Shown here: positions 7,638 to 13,759 of the stretch, in pieces
How the letters are laid out: each line of letters begins with the position of its first letter
How positions within the stretch are numbered: position 1 is the stretch's first letter
Source of the DNA: a virus
IMG/VR virus record: IMGVR_UViG_3300049812_002840
Location: 1-20,437 of that record
Length of the DNA stretch: 20,437 bases
Reading direction: 5' to 3' (one strand)
Program-made: the position numbers and the translations under genes
Notes under the pieces: model-generated
What the model saw: only the letters and a program-made list of their open reading frames with translations
What the model was told of the DNA's origin: nothing
The model's database searches: none

Positions 7638-8596
7638 AACCACAATTTTTCATTTAATTTAATTTTTGTTTTAGAGTCGTGTGTATGTTTGAGGATGGCT
7701 TGAATAGTCAGCATCTTGCCATATTTTAACACAGCATTATTGACATCTTTGATGCCTTTTTGCCATGGTGGCATAGATACTGACCATCCCCAATCACACG
7801 CCTGATCAATGAGTTTGCTTCCGGCTTTGTCACGATCGGGCACTATGATAACTTTTCGATTGAGTGATTCAATCTGTAATTTTTGTTTGTTGCTTATTTC
7901 ACTACCAAGTATTGCTACACCATCTATTGTTATGGCGTCAAATACTCCTTCGACTAATATTATAAATTTTTTTGACCAGTGTTGTTTGTCTAAGTTAAAC
8001 AGTGTACCTGGTTGTACTTGTGCGTAATATTTTGGTTTGGTATTAGGATCAATGGATCTTGCAACTTGTCCTATAAGTTTTTTATCCTTGTATATAGGAA
8101 CTAAAATTCTATTGTCTAATTTTTTAGATGTGTAAAACGGATAATCAATGTGCTTGATTCCTCTTGTGTTTAAATATTTTACATATCTTATATTATTTTC
8201 ATTTATGCGTACTGCATCATCTGGAAGGTTGAAACTATCAAAATTTATATCTACAGTTTGAATATTTTTGTTTGGAGATACTTCTTGTGCAAGTTTCATT
8301 GCAGACATTGATAGTTTACTGATTGTAGATTGATCTACATTTAACCATCTCAACAATTTTCTGAATCGATTACTTAGATATCTACCAGGAGTGAAGTTTG
8401 CTTTGTATCCACAATTGAAACAATGATATTGTATTGAGCCGTCACCAAGATACATAATACCACCTCTGCCTCTAGTGTCCTGTGTTTCGCCATTGTAATG
8501 ACAACAGGGTGCATTGAATGATGTCCAACCCGACGGAGTCTTCTTACGTTTGGGCGGGAGATGTGATTCGAGAGTATGTTGTAAATCCGGAAGCAT
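7634..8596 (-). CDS. DNA primase, zinc-finger plus TOPRIM (T4 gp61-like)
   Basis: A 320-aa primase that makes RNA primers for lagging-strand synthesis with the DnaB-family helicase. The N-terminal zinc ribbon is visible as CCH (31-33) and CFNC (59-62). The TOPRIM domain carries LVEGVFDAI (E216) and VPDRDKAG (D254, D256), the acidic metal-binding residues. It is the first gene of a coupled run leading to dam, sufE and speD. A perfect-consensus sigma70 promoter stops 6 nt before the ATG, leaving no room for a Shine-Dalgarno sequence, so the mRNA should be leaderless. No later Met start would keep the zinc ribbon, which supports this start. Confidence 0.92.
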   Translation of the reverse strand: MLPDLQHTLESHLPPKRKKTPSGWTSFNAPCCHYNGETQDTRGRGGIMYLGDGSIQYHCFNCGYKANFTPGRYLSNRFRKLLRWLNVDQSTISKLSMSAMKLAQEVSPNKNIQTVDINFDSFNLPDDAVRINENNIRYVKYLNTRGIKHIDYPFYTSKKLDNRILVPIYKDKKLIGQVARSIDPNTKPKYYAQVQPGTLFNLDKQHWSKKFIILVEGVFDAITIDGVAILGSEISNKQKLQIESLNRKVIIVPDRDKAGSKLIDQACDWGWSVSMPPWQKGIKDVNNAVLKYGKMLTIQAILKHTHDSKTKIKLNEKLWL

Positions 8597-8602
8597 AACT
8601 TT

Positions 8603-8632
8603 ATTATACTTTAAGATGTTTGGTTATGTCAA
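8603..8632 (-). promoter_or_regulatory. consensus sigma70 promoter, leaderless, for the primase run
   Basis: Minus strand: -35 TTGACA (8627-8632, perfect), 18-nt spacer, -10 TATAAT (8603-8608, perfect), then AAAGTT and the ATG of the primase. It fills the 37-bp gap between the DUF3307-like gene and the primase. With the usual 6-nt discriminator the first transcribed base is the A of the ATG. Confidence 0.8.
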
Positions 8633-8633
8633 T

Positions 8634-9041
8634 CTAAAATGGGCCGTAAATGTTACTGAACAGTATAGTATAGATCAAATAACAGCCTGCGTGTAAACTT
8701 TGATCTACTGAAGTCAAAATCCAAAATTCTCTCATCGTGCTGGTATAACCATTTGCTTTTACAAAATTGTTTTTCAACCAATCAATGAAAAAATGCAATA
8801 CATAATCCAATAAACCAAATAAAATTATACTTGAAAAAACTGCCACACCTGCGTAAAAATAATATGCGGTGCTCAAGCATAAAAATACAAACGCTGTACC
8901 AAGTGCGTGATCCAATGCGTGTAGATGCCCATTCACTGATGTCAGTTTGTATTTGTCTTTTGGTCCTTTGAATCTTCCTTGTAGTGCAAAGTCACAGATG
9001 AAGTGCTTTACCAATAGGATAAAAAATATGTGTGGAAGCAT
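8634..9041 (-). CDS. DUF3307-like membrane protein
   Basis: A 135-aa protein with about four hydrophobic helices. It begins with the family's HxxxDFxLQ-type signature (HFICDFALQ) and later shows GHLHALDH, a second histidine/aspartate helix LHFFIDWLK and DQSLHAGCY, a pattern typical of DUF3307 membrane proteins, which are found in bacteria and marine phages. The histidines and aspartates within helices suggest metal binding or catalysis in the membrane, but the function is not established. The ATG overlaps the stop of the virion protein gene as TAATG, so the two are coupled, and it ends just before the primase promoter. Confidence 0.75.
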   Translation of the reverse strand: MLPHIFFILLVKHFICDFALQGRFKGPKDKYKLTSVNGHLHALDHALGTAFVFLCLSTAYYFYAGVAVFSSIILFGLLDYVLHFFIDWLKNNFVKANGYTSTMREFWILTSVDQSLHAGCYLIYTILFSNIYGPF

Positions 9042-9853
9042 TATGATCTATAAAGTATTTTTTCAACACTACCATCAAGTACGGTAGATGAATCACCTTC
9101 GTTCTGAACAACAACAAATGCCACTGCATTGTGTACTCCAGTAAAGTTAAAATATTTTATACCAGTAGCACTGCTATATGTTTGGCTTGTGATCTTATAA
9201 AATGATTCTTGTTCAGTGTCTGTCGCGTAACTCACATTAGGAGTCAGCGTACCATAGACGTGTATGTCACCTGTAAATCCATTTGTGTAAATTGCCGCAG
9301 TGTGCAAAGCGGTGTTTGAATTTTGATTTGCATTAGCAGTCACAGTGCTTGAGATATGTTTGCCATCTAAGTGTGTAAAAGTTGATAATTCAACACTGTC
9401 AGTCAATTCAGGAAATGTACCACCAACGACTTCAAATCTTAATGCGGCATCATATCTAGTGTCGGCGTAAACTAGTTGAGTAGTGCTTGAAGTATCTGTA
9501 TGTTTGATTGCTCCATGATAAAAACCAGTTTCTAGTGATAACATATCACTTTCAGTCAATGTAAATTTAATATGTCCTTTAGTAGATGTGCTTGAACCAT
9601 CATCAGAGATGGTGCCTAATTTTGTTAATCTCAATTTGTTTGCACTGTCACTTATTTGTAGTACAGTGCTGGTTCCATCGACAAATTGTGGCTTCTGATC
9701 CTGATTACGGATCACAAGTGTAAAGGTATTATCAACTTCTTTGTATAATTTGATAGATCTTTCGTACACTTTCTCGTATCTCCTTACAGTGCCTTCTGTG
9801 TGGATGTACACATCAACAAGGCTGGGTAGTATGTATCCAATGTTATATTGCAT
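9041..9853 (-). CDS. virion structural protein (marine T4-like type)
   Basis: A 270-aa beta-rich, Ser/Thr-rich protein. The N-terminal half follows a pattern I associate with structural proteins of T4-like marine phages: RSIKLYKEVDNTFTLVIRNQ, then a KFTLTESDMLSLETGFYHGA block and a final FEV strand. The second half (FTGDIHVYGTLTP onward) looks like a repeated beta domain for tail or baseplate attachment. I chose ATG 9853; an upstream TTG at 9898 would add 15 residues but would put the late-promoter-like AATAAATA inside the coding region. No Shine-Dalgarno sequence precedes either start. The exact position in the virion is not determined. Confidence 0.7.
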   Translation of the reverse strand: MQYNIGYILPSLVDVYIHTEGTVRRYEKVYERSIKLYKEVDNTFTLVIRNQDQKPQFVDGTSTVLQISDSANKLRLTKLGTISDDGSSTSTKGHIKFTLTESDMLSLETGFYHGAIKHTDTSSTTQLVYADTRYDAALRFEVVGGTFPELTDSVELSTFTHLDGKHISSTVTANANQNSNTALHTAAIYTNGFTGDIHVYGTLTPNVSYATDTEQESFYKITSQTYSSATGIKYFNFTGVHNAVAFVVVQNEGDSSTVLDGSVEKILYRS

Positions 9854-9864
9854 GGCATTTACAG

Positions 9865-9872
9865 TATTTATT
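9865..9872 (-). promoter_or_regulatory. candidate T4-like late promoter box AATAAATA
   Basis: Minus strand AATAAATACTG lies 11 nt upstream of the ATG at 9853. It matches the T4 late element TATAAATA in seven of eight positions and is followed by CT, as in many T4 late promoters. It precedes the one clear virion gene in the window, as expected for late control. Transcription would begin about 6 nt before the ATG, so the leader would be very short. Confidence 0.5.
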
Positions 9873-9920
9873 GTACCAGGAATATACTGAGTCAGCAATG
9901 AGTATGGTAATTATGTTTAA

Positions 9921-10295
9921 ATGACAGTTGATTTAAAAGATATTCAAACTTCTTATCCTTTTCTATCATTAATATCGGTGGTCAAACAAGAAATTGTAGG
10001 TATTATACAGAATTGTGATAATAAGGTTATGAGTATATACGTATTTGAATTATTGCCCAGCGATTTGAAATCTGCGTTCTTAGAATATGGTGCTAATTGG
10101 TGGTGGGAATCAAATCGTAAAATTCCAATTAATATCTTTATAGGTCAAGAGTTTTCCAAATTTAGGCCATTCCTTAGAACTTATTCAATGAAAGAAGTGA
10201 AAGTAGTTTTTGGTCCTGTTACTAGATTAAGTGATTTTGCCGAGAATAAAAGGATAAGACGCAAGACAGTTCAGTTAGTTAGAACTAGTAAGTAA
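9921..10295 (+). CDS. hypothetical protein on the plus strand, 124 aa
   Basis: I do not recognise this protein with confidence. It starts at ATG 9921, is divergent from the virion gene and overlaps the 3' end of the short DnaE-like gene by 21 bp tail to tail. No competing long frame exists on the other strand across 9921-10274, so it is a genuine gene rather than a shadow. The product has a hydrophobic start (SYPFLSLISVVKQEIVGI), a tryptophan cluster YGANWWWES and a basic C-terminus. It reads like a small soluble alpha/beta protein. It is the only plus-strand gene after 2361, so it needs its own promoter, which I could not identify. Confidence 0.7.
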   Translation: MTVDLKDIQTSYPFLSLISVVKQEIVGIIQNCDNKVMSIYVFELLPSDLKSAFLEYGANWWWESNRKIPINIFIGQEFSKFRPFLRTYSMKEVKVVFGPVTRLSDFAENKRIRRKTVQLVRTSK

Positions 10296-10838
10296 ATTCA
10301 TATGCACAATTACTGCCATTGCGTATGATGTGGCGTGTGCTTTTTTAAAATAGTATTGTCCATCTGTCGGCTTTACCCAAACTTCGTTGTTTATTTCTTC
10401 CCAAGTCTTAGATAATAAATGTCTTTTAGCAGGTCTGATAATTGCAAGACAACAAGCAATTTCTTCTAAACTCTTTGGTTTCAGTTTTGCAACTACATCA
10501 TAATGACCATTCAGATGAAATAATTGATCAACAAATTCTCTGTCTAAAAGTTTTTCCCATTTTGGTTCTGTTTGAATTAATTCTTGCAAGTGTTTCCTGG
10601 ATTTGACTTGTGAATATATGTTAACGTTTAACAAATCAAGTTTGAAGTATCCCAATGATTCTAATACTTTATAATCAATAGCAGACTGGTTAGTTTCTGG
10701 AATAGCAGGACATTCTGTAAAATATACTCCCGTGTTGTGTGATTTAGTTCCTTTGGAGTCTATTATACTTGCTTTGGTGTGAGACATTTCATCTAAGATC
10801 TTTTGTCTATCAGCAAAGTCAATATCTATATCAGGCAT
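10275..10838 (-). CDS. minimal DnaE-like polymerase III alpha protein, 187 aa
   Basis: A very short protein that nevertheless carries the family C polymerase catalytic signature in order: PDIDIDFADR (2-11, D3 and D5), HNTGVYF (34-40, like the HxCGVV block), KLDLLNV (66-72, D68, the third acidic position), a compact linker, AIIRPAK (132-138, like ALIRPGP) and FKKAHATSYAMAVIV (164-178, like the SHAxxYxxxAY block). The parts between the motifs are greatly shortened, and there is no PHP, OB or clamp-binding domain. Whether it polymerises DNA, partners the larger DnaE-like protein or acts otherwise is unknown. Its ATG overlaps the preceding 43-aa gene by 8 bp. Confidence 0.7.
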   Translation of the reverse strand: MPDIDIDFADRQKILDEMSHTKASIIDSKGTKSHNTGVYFTECPAIPETNQSAIDYKVLESLGYFKLDLLNVNIYSQVKSRKHLQELIQTEPKWEKLLDREFVDQLFHLNGHYDVVAKLKPKSLEEIACCLAIIRPAKRHLLSKTWEEINNEVWVKPTDGQYYFKKAHATSYAMAVIVHMNLLTSSN

Positions 10839-10962
10839 TTTTGTTTAATATATTTTTTAATTGTAGCATTAGTTTATGGAAGTGTTCAAGATCTTTTGGC
10901 TTATATTTTTTGTTATCATATTTTAACAAATCAATTAATGCTTCGTGTTTTGGATTTGCCAT
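10831..10962 (-). CDS. small hypothetical protein, 43 aa
   Basis: A Lys/His-rich soluble peptide beginning MANPKHEALIDLLKYDNKKY. I chose ATG 10962 over the ATG at 11013 because it overlaps the stop of the 38-aa membrane peptide gene as TAATG. Its 3' end overlaps the start of the short DnaE-like gene by 8 bp, so three genes (38 aa, 43 aa, DnaE-like) form one coupled unit. No known family is recognised. The predicted helices suggest a small helical adaptor, which is inference only. Confidence 0.6.
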   Translation of the reverse strand: MANPKHEALIDLLKYDNKKYKPKDLEHFHKLMLQLKNILNKNA

Positions 10963-11078
10963 TAAATTGCAAGTACCATTGACAAAATAATTATGAAAAG
11001 AATTGATAACCATACAACATTATCTTGTGTAATATCTTTTAGTAGTTGCCAAAATAAAATAAAAAAATCTCTAATCAT
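10962..11078 (-). CDS. 38-aa membrane microprotein with its own promoter
   Basis: A short gene beginning MIRDFFILFWQLLKD, with a polar centre and then a hydrophobic helix (VVWLSILFIIILSMVLAI) to the C-terminus. It has a strong sigma70-like promoter ending 6 nt before its ATG, and its stop overlaps the next ATG as TAATG. Those two features together make translation likely despite the size. It is the first gene of the unit that continues into the short DnaE-like protein. The function is unknown; the single transmembrane segment suggests an inner-membrane location. Confidence 0.6.
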   Translation of the reverse strand: MIRDFFILFWQLLKDITQDNVVWLSILFIIILSMVLAI

Positions 11079-11084
11079 AAGTTT

Positions 11085-11113
11085 ATTATATACTATAAAT
11101 TAAAATTTATCAA
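11085..11113 (-). promoter_or_regulatory. leaderless-type sigma70 promoter for the 38-aa gene unit
   Basis: Minus strand: -35 TTGATA (11108-11113, five of six), 17-nt spacer, -10 TATAAT (11085-11090, perfect), then AAACTT and ATG. The last 12 nt, TATAATAAACTT, differ from those before the primase gene by one base. The -35 overlaps the stop codon of the 83-aa membrane gene, so the promoter restarts transcription within the small-gene run. Confidence 0.7.
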
Positions 11114-11361
11114 GTCAATACCACCCAGTTCCAGATCGCCCGCAATGCCAATAACAAATACATCGCCTCCATTAGTGCCCTGGGAATGTCACCATCTTTG
11201 ATGCCCATATAAATCCAAATTGAACAACTGATAGTGGCTATTGCCCAACCCATCCACTGTGTGTCAACATTAGCATTACTCAATATGAATGCACCAATCA
11301 TGGCCAATAGAAAACCAGTCCATCGCCAACCATCAATTTTTTTATAGTACCTAATCTTCAT
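11110..11361 (-). CDS. small multi-pass membrane protein, 83 aa
   Basis: About three hydrophobic helices: WTGFLLAMIGAFILSNAN, then GWAIATISCSIWIYMGI, then a C-terminal helix ALMEAMYLLLALRAIWNWVV. This two-plus-one layout with a short charged turn resembles small PnuC-like or transporter-fragment proteins carried by marine phages, but no family-defining motif is certain. The ATG overlaps the stop of the 74-aa gene as TAATG. It would sit in the inner membrane. Function unknown. Confidence 0.65.
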   Translation of the reverse strand: MKIRYYKKIDGWRWTGFLLAMIGAFILSNANVDTQWMGWAIATISCSIWIYMGIKDGDIPRALMEAMYLLLALRAIWNWVVLT

Positions 11362-11585
11362 TATTTGCTCTTCTTGGCTCCCCAGCCTCTCTTTTTAAGC
11401 ATTGTGGGATTGCCAGTTTGTCCTACTGGTATTAATTCTACACCACGATGTGCAATATAATTGTCTATTGCTTGACGTTCTATCAAACGTATTTCTGCAA
11501 CTTGTTCTTCTGATAGATCTTTTGTTATCAGTGGTATCTTAATTGCTTTATATCTGCCCTTGGCCGTCTTCTTTGTAAAAACCAT
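11361..11585 (-). CDS. small basic hypothetical protein, 74 aa
   Basis: A Lys/Arg-rich protein with ordered middle helices (LSEEQVAEIRLIERQAIDNY) and a basic tail RGWGAKKSK, which suggests nucleic-acid contact; that is inference. The start at ATG 11585 has an AGGAC Shine-Dalgarno-like sequence about 6 nt upstream and lies 7 bp after the 50-aa gene. It is coupled to the downstream membrane gene by TAATG. I do not recognise the family. Confidence 0.6.
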   Translation of the reverse strand: MVFTKKTAKGRYKAIKIPLITKDLSEEQVAEIRLIERQAIDNYIAHRGVELIPVGQTGNPTMLKKRGWGAKKSK

Positions 11586-11592
11586 GTTTGTC

Positions 11593-11745
11593 CTATTTTT
11601 TCTTTTTTGTTTTTAATATACGACCATAATTCGGCCATCCAAACTTGTCAGGTGATTCGTCTATGTATCTCCAACGTATCACGTCAGTATCTGGATTGCG
11701 TTCAAATATTTTTGGTCTATCTTTTTTTTGTTTTTTTGTTTTCAT
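11593..11745 (-). CDS. small basic protein, 50 aa, with strong ribosome binding site
   Basis: This gene starts at ATG 11745 and ends at TAG 11593-11595. A clear Shine-Dalgarno sequence AAGGAG (11752-11757) lies 6 nt upstream, the strongest in the window. The product has lysine-rich ends and a central region DTDVIRWRYIDESPDKFGW with aromatic and acidic residues. It lies between the 64-aa and 74-aa genes with short gaps on both sides, so it belongs to the same small-gene run. No family recognised. Confidence 0.65.
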   Translation of the reverse strand: MKTKKQKKDRPKIFERNPDTDVIRWRYIDESPDKFGWPNYGRILKTKKKK

Positions 11746-11784
11746 ATTGCACTCCTTAACAGTATATAATATTTGTTAAGCAAA

Positions 11785-11979
11785 TTAACTTGTTTTTGGC
11801 ACCTTTAACCAACGATCTATTTCAGTGCCTTTCCTATTAGTGTATTGTACTCGAAGATGTGTAGTACCCTTAGGAGCACCTCCGGCAACTGATTTAAAAA
11901 TCTTTTTCAAACCAAGACCTTCCTTTTCTTCATTAAATTCTTTGCCATCAGTGACTTTGATCTGGATTTTCCTTGTCAT
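11785..11979 (-). CDS. small hypothetical protein, 64 aa
   Basis: A mixed-charge protein with a KGTTHLRVQYTNRKGTEIDRW stretch that suggests beta strands. The start is ATG 11979, which overlaps the stop of the 73-aa gene as ATGA; a TTG one codon earlier is less likely. No membrane helix or metal motif. The 39-bp gap downstream contains only the Shine-Dalgarno sequence of the 50-aa gene and no clear promoter. Family not recognised. Confidence 0.6.
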   Translation of the reverse strand: MTRKIQIKVTDGKEFNEEKEGLGLKKIFKSVAGGAPKGTTHLRVQYTNRKGTEIDRWLKVPKTS

Positions 11980-12200
11980 CAATCTAACTCCGATCTAAGA
12001 ATGTGTTTACGCAATGCTCTAACTAATTCTTCAATTTTATCTATACAGGCAATCATATCTTTATCTGTAATGTATTTTTGTCTTTCTCTTAACCTATCAT
12101 ATTCTTTCAAAGTCAGGGTCACTGTGCTTTGTTCATTTTCATAAGTTAGATCGTGTTCGTGGGTAGTGTCTTGTTGATCTGCTTGACGATGTTCATTCAT
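11979..12200 (-). CDS. small hypothetical protein with predicted coiled helix, 73 aa
   Basis: The N-terminus is polar, with His and Asp (MNEHRQADQQDTTHEHD). The C-terminal half (LTLKEYDRLRERQKYITDKD onward) looks helical and may form a coiled coil or dimer helix. The Shine-Dalgarno sequence AAGGAAA lies about 6 nt before ATG 12200, and the gene is coupled by ATGA to the 64-aa gene. No family recognised. Confidence 0.6.
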   Translation of the reverse strand: MNEHRQADQQDTTHEHDLTYENEQSTVTLTLKEYDRLRERQKYITDKDMIACIDKIEELVRALRKHILRSELD

Positions 12201-12212
12201 AAAGTTTCCTTA

Positions 12213-12386
12213 TTAGTAGATTTGATATCTTTTTCTTACAATGTCATCAATTCTAAGATAGAGTAATTTTTCACGCCATTGTTGTGCGTTACGTGGATCC
12301 CTCCAGCCTTTTTTGGCAGCTTTACGTTTACAATCTATTAATTTACGTTTAAGTCTGCCACCGGGTTTTTCTTGAATTACTTCCAT
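12213..12386 (-). CDS. small basic protein, 57 aa
   Basis: A short gene from ATG 12386 to TAA 12213-12215. The product is highly basic, with KPGGRLKRKLIDCKRKAAKK and then GWRDPRNAQQWREKLLYLR, which suggests a helical nucleic-acid-binding peptide; this is inference. It fills what would otherwise be a 240-bp empty stretch and sits 12 bp before the next gene. There is no clear Shine-Dalgarno sequence; a weak promoter candidate at 12396-12423 (TTGACG, 16-nt spacer, TAAAGT) ends 9 nt before the ATG. Family not recognised. Confidence 0.55.
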   Translation of the reverse strand: MEVIQEKPGGRLKRKLIDCKRKAAKKGWRDPRNAQQWREKLLYLRIDDIVRKRYQIY

Positions 12387-12395
12387 TGCTTTACT

Positions 12396-12423
12396 ACTTT
12401 ACACAGAATAAAGTAAACGTCAA
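12396..12423 (-). promoter_or_regulatory. weak sigma70-like promoter candidate before the 57-aa gene
   Basis: Minus strand TTGACG (12418-12423), 16-nt spacer, TAAAGT (12396-12401), then 9 nt to ATG 12386. The -35 is five of six and the -10 four of six. It lies in the 53-bp gap after the DUF6356-like gene, the longest gap in this part of the run. It does not match the 6-nt rule of the four strong promoters. Confidence 0.3.
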
Positions 12424-12439
12424 GTGGTATTTTTATTTT

Positions 12440-12691
12440 TTATTCAGGTCTTGTATCAGATTGACCAGTTCGTTCTCTCCGCTGACGAAACTTTCTGTTC
12501 CATTTAACCGCCAATGCGTCCGGGGCTTCTGGAAATAAAAATGGGAATACGCCGTGAATAAAACCAACAACTGCAATGGCTAGTAACATCACAGTAGAAT
12601 ATAAGACCCAACTTAGATGTTGCCAATATGTTTCATCTACAGTCTTTAAGTGTCTCCAATCAAACACATATGGTATCACGGGTAGTTTCAT
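12440..12691 (-). CDS. DUF6356-like small membrane protein
   Basis: An 83-aa protein with an N-terminal amphipathic part (YWQHLSWVLYSTVMLLAIAVVGF) leading to one transmembrane helix and the signature IHGVFPFLFPEAP, which matches the IHAxFPFLF motif of DUF6356 proteins found in alphaproteobacteria and their phages. The C-terminus is basic and hydrophilic, probably cytoplasmic. The start codon overlaps the nth stop as ATGA (12688-12691). Function unknown; in bacteria such proteins are sometimes annotated as capsule-related, which I cannot support from sequence. Confidence 0.6.
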   Translation of the reverse strand: MKLPVIPYVFDWRHLKTVDETYWQHLSWVLYSTVMLLAIAVVGFIHGVFPFLFPEAPDALAVKWNRKFRQRRERTGQSDTRPE

Positions 12692-13368
12692 TGTTTTACA
12701 ACCTCTCTTAATTTTGATTTCGGAATATCTACGTTTCTCTTGTCACATACTTTGGTAATAATACAAGTATCACAATCAGGATTTCGTGAAACACACCATT
12801 TCTTTGCGTGTGTGATTAACCACATATGTGCTCCATATTTGTACTTGCTTGGTGTGGTGTCATTTACAGTAATGGATGCCTTGCCTTCGTCCAAACTATC
12901 TGCCCAACCCAATCGCCACAACAATCTAAACACGTGAGTATCTACTGCAATATGTGGTTCGCCAAACACAAAACGCATAACAATATCTGAACTTTTACGT
13001 CCTACACCTGGCAACGTCATTAGTTCTTTTTGGGTCTGTGGCACTTTACCACCAAATTCCTCTAACAACATTTTACTTGTAGCAAGTATATTCTTCGACT
13101 TTGCGTTGTGCAATCCAGCAGGTCGTATTGCTTCTATAACTTCTTGTTGTGATAGTTTGATCATTTCTTCTGGAGTATCTGCTAATGAAAATAATTGATT
13201 GCAGGCTATCGCAGTTCTTTTATCTTGGCTTTGTGCTGACAGCATCACACCAATTAAACTAGTATACGCCTTGCTGTAAATTTTTGATTTGGGTTTTTTA
13301 TTTGAATAATAGTGATATTTTGAAGCAAGTTTTTCGTATATGTAATCTATTTCAAAAACGTTCTTCAT
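12688..13368 (-). CDS. nth: endonuclease III, DNA glycosylase/AP lyase
   Basis: A 226-aa HhH-GPD base-excision enzyme that removes oxidised pyrimidines and nicks at AP sites. The helix-hairpin-helix LPGVGRKSSDIV (119-130) contains the Schiff-base lysine K125, and AVDTH (141-145) contains catalytic D143. The C-terminal [4Fe-4S] cluster ligands are complete: C192, C199, C202 and C208 in the C-x6-C-x2-C-x5-C pattern. Everything needed for activity is present and the length is normal. A Shine-Dalgarno-like AAAGG precedes the ATG. It overlaps the MBD4-like glycosylase gene by 17 bp upstream and the DUF6356-like gene by 4 bp downstream. The Fe-S cluster ties it to the SufE/Nfu theme. Confidence 0.95.
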   Translation of the reverse strand: MKNVFEIDYIYEKLASKYHYYSNKKPKSKIYSKAYTSLIGVMLSAQSQDKRTAIACNQLFSLADTPEEMIKLSQQEVIEAIRPAGLHNAKSKNILATSKMLLEEFGGKVPQTQKELMTLPGVGRKSSDIVMRFVFGEPHIAVDTHVFRLLWRLGWADSLDEGKASITVNDTTPSKYKYGAHMWLITHAKKWCVSRNPDCDTCIITKVCDKRNVDIPKSKLREVVKQ

Positions 13369-13759
13369 AGTGACCTTTCCATTCTTCTATGTATCTTCTT
13401 AATTCTTTGTCCTGCACGTTACTAGGTACTTCATTCTTATAAAATATTTTATAACTGTCACTACCATATTTGCCAATGCCGTGCAAGTCAGATGCATCTT
13501 TGTAGTCCCAAGTCAAAAACTGTTCGCTCATCTTTCTAATTCTTTTTGCTCTTACACTCCACATACCTAATGGCTTTAACATTTTTTCTTGTGTCTTAAG
13601 TCTTCCACGTAGATATGCTTTTGGATTTGGATACCTTCTAAATAATTTAGGTAGTACTTCTTTTACCTGTTTTCGATATGTTTGGTTAAGACACATAACC
13701 CCAACCATATGTTGCCATACAGTTTTTACTTGCTGTTGTACCATCAAGTCCTCCCGCAT
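13352..13759 (-). CDS. MBD4-like HhH-GPD DNA glycosylase
   Basis: A 135-aa protein matching the catalytic C-terminal domain of MBD4 (a thymine/uracil mismatch glycosylase). KPLGMWSVRAKRI (62-74) corresponds to the PLGLYxxRA block, and LHGIGKYGSDSYKIF (92-106) is almost identical to the MBD4 LHGIGKYGNDSYRIF hairpin. D117 in NVQDKEL occupies the position of the catalytic aspartate. The usual N-terminal methyl-CpG-binding domain is absent, as in prokaryotic members. There is no Fe-S cysteine cluster, so it differs from the adjacent Nth. Expected substrates are T or U opposite G, or modified pyrimidines such as 5-hydroxymethyluracil. It is coupled by TAATG to the upstream membrane gene and overlaps nth by 17 bp. 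Confidence 0.85.
   Translation of the reverse strand: MREDLMVQQQVKTVWQHMVGVMCLNQTYRKQVKEVLPKLFRRYPNPKAYLRGRLKTQEKMLKPLGMWSVRAKRIRKMSEQFLTWDYKDASDLHGIGKYGSDSYKIFYKNEVPSNVQDKELRRYIEEWKGHYEERF

Noticed and set aside
670-10838. The two DnaE-like genes as halves of one split or trans-spliced polymerase
   Set aside because: Each carries its own PDxDxD, KxD and SHA-like motifs, so they are parallel versions rather than complementary fragments; no intein or intron boundary is visible.
11758-11784. Promoter before the 50-aa gene (TATACT-like box)
   Set aside because: No acceptable -35 at 16-18 nt; the gene has a strong Shine-Dalgarno sequence and is likely read through from upstream.
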